A DNA stretch of 64,000 nucleotides from Gardnerella vaginalis (GTDB lineage: Bacteria > Actinomycetota > Actinomycetes > Actinomycetales > Bifidobacteriaceae). The stretch covers positions 124,001 through 188,000 of the forward strand of contig NZ_KQ956819.1 in the NCBI RefSeq assembly GCF_001546455.1, written 5' to 3'. Position 1 is the first letter of the stretch. Each line of letters opens with the position of its first letter. The position numbers were made by a program, and so were the translations under genes. Under the pieces are notes generated by a model that was not told where the DNA came from, ran no database searches, and was given only the letters and a program-made list of their open reading frames with translations. This document shows, piece by piece, positions 63,475 through 64,000 of the stretch.

Positions 63475-64000
63475 CTAGCCTTTGATTTTTGCCATTACAA
63501 TCTTAGTAACAGCCTTAGCGTCTGCCTGACCTTTAGTTGCGCGCATAACAGCGCCAATAATTGCACCCATCGGCTTCATGTTTCCAGCCTTGAGCTTTTC
63601 GGCAACTTCTGGATCGGCTGCAAGAGCAGCATCAACAGCGGCTTCCAAAGCGCCGTCGTCGTTCATAACCTTAAAGCCGTGCTTCTTAACAACTTCATCT
63701 GGAGTGCCTTCGCCAGCCAAAACGCCTGCAACAGTTTGCTTAGCAAGCTTATCGTTAAGATTGCCGCTTGCAATAAGCTTTTCAACTTGCGCAACGTCTT
63801 GCGGAGTAATAGGCAATTCTTCCAAAGTGACTCCACGAGTGTTCGCTTCGCGAGCAAGCTCACCAAGCCACCACTTTTTAGCGCCAGCTGCAGTTGCACC
63901 AGCCTTAACAGTTTCTTCAACCAAATCAAGAGCATCCGCGTTAAGAATATCGCGCATTTCAAGATCGCTAATACCCCATTCGCTTTGCAAGCGGTTACGG
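63475..64000 (-). CDS. gatB: Aspartyl/glutamyl-tRNA amidotransferase subunit B, C-terminal part
   Basis: Only the C-terminal 174 residues are in the window. The region carries the GatB_Yqey tail domain: [32 protein letters not shown], and the end [21 protein letters not shown]. The GatCAB complex makes Gln-tRNA or Asn-tRNA by amidating mischarged tRNA. The N-terminal catalytic part lies to the right. After the stop, ACTTTGC is repeated (63434-63463), and GTGAT-N5-ATCAC (63371-63385) is a weak hairpin. Confidence 0.93.
   Translation of the reverse strand, partial: RNRLQSEWGISDLEMRDILNADALDLVEETVKAGATAAGAKKWWLGELAREANTRGVTLEELPITPQDVAQVEKLIASGNLNDKLAKQTVAGVLAGEGTPDEVVKKHGFKVMNDDGALEAAVDAALAADPEVAEKLKAGNMKPMGAIIGAVMRATKGQADAKAVTKIVMAKIKG

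Overview
The window is AT-rich chromosomal DNA from an actinobacterium. Markers of that phylum include NucS (mismatch-repair endonuclease), DUF4032, DUF2469, DUF5701 and DUF6049 proteins, a G5/DUF348 Rpf-like muralytic protein, MurT/GatD, an actinobacterial Tad locus with an Rv3654c-like member, an MsiK-type sugar ATPase, a 6C-like small RNA, and dnaX-recR-lysC-asd synteny. The low GC combined with bifidobacterial gene order points to Gardnerella (Bifidobacteriaceae). That is inferred from gene content; no database search was run.

Layout. 0-15 kb, mostly minus strand: a cell-envelope block (membrane pseudokinase, murJ, DUF6049, NUDIX; the convergent pcnA; LytR_C protein; rsmA; Rpf-like protein), then a 6C-like sRNA, tRNA-Thr, a DsbA-like protein and a Ser/Thr kinase. 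In other actinobacteria the murJ-Rv3909-mutT4-pcnA block lies near dnaA/oriC, so the canonical origin is probably left of this window. 15.6-28.2 kb, mostly plus strand: msiK, DUF4032, fucU, (tRNA-Lys and a mycoredoxin on the minus strand), ftsY, an unusual amt, a dense DnaA-box cluster, a MATE pump, dnaB, and the murT-gatD pair that amidates lipid II. 28.3-31.1 kb: upp, a hypothetical gene and a NUDIX/histidine-phosphatase fusion.

31.2-34.7 kb looks accessory. A DUF4143 AAA ATPase and an AlbA_2/HATPase regulator converge, and each is preceded by its own array of repeated operator-like sites. 34.7-46.8 kb: nucS, an amino-acid permease, an FtsX-type ABC exporter, DUF5701, and dnaX-recR-lysC(catalytic)-lysC(ACT)-asd, where aspartokinase is split into two genes. 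46.9-51.9 kb: a compact Tad pilus operon. 52-64 kb: a ClC exchanger, two crcB fluoride-channel genes, purA, fba, chorismate mutase, an Lrp regulator, rho, a Glf-like flavoprotein, DUF2469, a GNAT enzyme and the 3' end of gatB.

Themes worth following: the two repeat arrays at 31.2 and 34.5 kb; the DnaA-box cluster at 22.8-23.0 kb; short tandem duplications that recur at or just after stop codons in at least seven places; an Amt protein whose second twin-histidine is Asn; a MurT with no zinc-ribbon cysteines; and gene fissions at clean domain boundaries (MurJ/pseudokinase, aspartokinase). No transposon, prophage or CRISPR array was seen.
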